This document shows, piece after piece, positions 62,351-64,000 of a stretch of DNA of 64,000 nt. The stretch spans positions 1 through 64,000 of the forward strand of contig JAXLVK010000016.1 in NCBI GenBank assembly GCA_046329055.1. Direction: 5' to 3'. A program made the position numbers and the translations under genes. Each line of letters begins with the position of its first letter. The stretch's first letter is position 1. The notes below the pieces were generated by a model. It was given only the letters and a program-made list of their open reading frames with translations, had not been told where the DNA came from and did not search any database. This stretch comes from JADKCL01 sp046329055 (lineage in GTDB: Bacteria; Bacteroidota; Bacteroidia; J057; JADKCL01).

Positions 62351-64000
62351 TCAGGATTTGGAGGCGGATTTCCCGGAACCGATGTCTTCACGGATTTCCA
62401 ATGCGCTGCGGCAGGCGGACTCCAATGCACCTTCGATCCAAGCATGCTTGAGCGAGGTATGCTCCCCTGCGAAATGGACGCGGCCCTCGGCGGTGGGGAT
62501 GTAGGGATGCAAGGCAACGATCTGCCCGGGGGCAAAGACTGCGGCCTCCCCGTAAGCGTAGTAGTTTTCCATCCAGCTTTCGGTGGCACCCCGGCCAGTG
62601 TAGAGCTTGCGGATGTCCTCACCATAGATCTTGCACAGCCCAGCCAATGCCAATTCATAGCGGTCCTGATCGGGGATGCTGTCCCAACGGTTGGCATCGT
62701 CCGCCCAGACGTATGCTGCAAGCACGACCCCATCGTCGCTGCCCTTGACCGGGTGGCTGGGATAGTAGGCGAATCGGTTGGGATTGTCGGTGGTGTCGCC
62801 GCCGCCGAGGGTGCCGTGCGCCTTGTAGGGCCGCCGACTTCCTTGGCCCAAGTCTGCTCGTCCATTTCCCAGAACCGCTTGCTGAACTCCAGCAGCACCT
62901 TGGTCGCGGAGTCGTAATGCAGCTCGATGATCGCCCGCCGCTTGTAGTAACTGAACTGCGGCGCTACATCCACAAACCGCAATGCAGAGAAGGGAATGGT
63001 CATGATCATGTAGTCCGCGGTGAATTGGCGGTTCACACGGCTTTTGTGATGGGGCTCGTTGATGGTCAGGGCATAGACGCCGGGCTTGCCGTTGTGGATG
63101 GCCTTGCTGCCTTTCGGGGCGGTCTTGCCATCGGTCCATTCGATCGAGACCACGCGGGCATCCATCACGATGTTGTCCTTCAACTCCGGCAGAAAGGCGT
63201 ACGGCAGTTGCCAGTTTCCGCCGTAGAGCTCGGCATAGGTTTCCCCGGGGTTGAGGTAGAAGGAGTCAATGAAGCTGTGGAGGAATGCGAGGAAGGACCG
63301 CGAGGTCATGTTTTGCAGGGTGCCGATGTATTGGATCAGCACCTCTTCGGAGAAATGGGCGGAGAGGAAGTCCCGGACACTCACATTGTCGTACTCATCG
63401 ATGATGAGCTTCCAGTTGCGGAGCAGTTGGTCGATGGGCAGGGAGCTGCTGATCATCGCGTTCAGGGTCTGCTGCGCATAATTCAGCAAGGTGCTTGCCG
63501 TGGGTCCCACAAATGCCGCAGGCAAGGGGAAACCCAGGTTGCGCTGATCGGCTGGCAGGACCATGTTGTTGTAATCGGCTGTGCGGACCTGAACTTCATT
63601 GGTGCGGATCCAAGTCTGCCCCATGACCTTGCTGGGGTCGGTCTTGCTCACATCCAGGTTGTAGAATGTCTGCTTCAGCGGGTCCAAACCCATGGTGGTG
63701 ATGAGCTGATTCACGAGGACGTGACTGCCCGGGATGCGCATGGCGCCCGCCTCAGCGTATTGCTTGGGGTTCGCGAAGGGCTGCTTCTTGTCGGTGGTGT
63801 GGAAGGTCTTGACCCGGCCGCCGACCCGGTCGCCGTTGGCTTCGAGGATGGTGACGCCGTAGCCTGCATCCTTGAGCAGCTTGCCCGCAAGCAGCCCCGC
63901 CATGCCTGCCCCGATGATCAGGACATCCTTCTTCTCGCCCTTCTTGAGTGGCGGTAGGCCGTGGATGATCATTTGCTTGTACTGCTCGGTGAGGCTCTCA
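62351..64000 (-). CDS. L-amino-acid-oxidase-like FAD-dependent amine oxidase; 5' end outside the window, one frame break
   Basis: The frame is open to the window edge (ESLTEQYKQMIIHGLPP), so the true start may lie outside. The FAD dinucleotide motif is VLIIGAGMAGLLAGKLL, with ILEANGDRVGGRVKTF after it. QYAEAGAMRIPGSH contains the arginine that binds the substrate carboxylate in L-amino acid oxidases. The frame breaks after AKEVGGP at 62828-62830; one extra base restores GGPYKAHGTLGGGD, and the rest ends with GRVHFAGEHTSLKHAWIEGALESA, the usual C-terminal FAD site. The reaction is oxidative deamination of an amino acid to a 2-keto acid, ammonia and hydrogen peroxide. It precedes the decarboxylase in the same operon. 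Confidence 0.82.

Overview
The window looks like chromosomal DNA of a GC-rich member of the Bacteroidota, possibly Saprospiria or a relative. Supporting evidence: a type IX secretion (T9SS) trio (gliding-type C-terminal-domain protein, PorP/SprF, PorE-like OmpA protein), a TonB-dependent receptor, a DUF5686 outer-membrane protein, a C25-type protein with a C-terminal sorting domain, an anti-sigma/ECF pair, weak or absent Shine-Dalgarno sequences, and several start regions with a TTG / TAnnTTTG-like promoter. The lineage below phylum is inference. No rRNA, tRNA or CRISPR array was seen.

Layout. 0-15.5 kb: metabolism and envelope genes on the + strand (aldehyde dehydrogenase, TIR-domain membrane protein, exported beta-mannosidase, ECF sigma factor with membrane anti-sigma-like partner, a giant WG-repeat protein, lipoproteins, M20 peptidase, PaaI thioesterase). 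15.5-22 kb: an accessory segment with two YhcG/DUF1016 nucleases, dispersed short repeats, a broken retropepsin-like gene, an AT-rich patch of small ORFs, and a remnant of an lhr-type helicase 5' end just ahead of the intact lhr gene (22-26.4 kb). 26.5-28.6 kb: a secreted-type bifunctional peptidoglycan hydrolase with a small lipoprotein behind it. 28.7-39.9 kb: C25-like protein, TonB receptor, Uma2 nuclease, SMUG2-like glycosylase, DinB protein and adenine deaminase. 40-47.5 kb: the T9SS-type operon. 47.9-60.3 kb: DUF5686 protein, EttA, and three more leader-bearing putative effectors. 60.4-64 kb: a 2-keto acid decarboxylase preceded in its operon by an L-amino-acid-oxidase-like flavoenzyme that runs off the window.

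The most unusual content is a set of four proteins (26565-28205, 50608-52839, 55928-57112, 58569-60263) that share a short disordered N-terminal leader with consensus GxS[LM]xPPxFQ[LV]xA starting at residue 28-30, and then carry unrelated catalytic modules (T4-lysozyme-type muramidase plus Cys/His amidase; two other Cys/His candidates; a JAMM-type metallopeptidase). Two are followed directly by small lipoproteins that look like periplasmic immunity proteins, and one is flanked by two paralogous genes of an unrecognised family. This pattern suggests a family of exported antibacterial effectors sharing one loading or targeting signal. A contractile injection system is one candidate carrier, but no structural gene of such a system is in this window.

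The sequence also contains at least seven single-base indels in short G/C runs that break otherwise well-conserved genes (SMUG2, DinB, the gliding-type adhesin, the decarboxylase, the oxidase). The pattern looks more like consensus sequencing error than decay, and these genes are annotated across the breaks.
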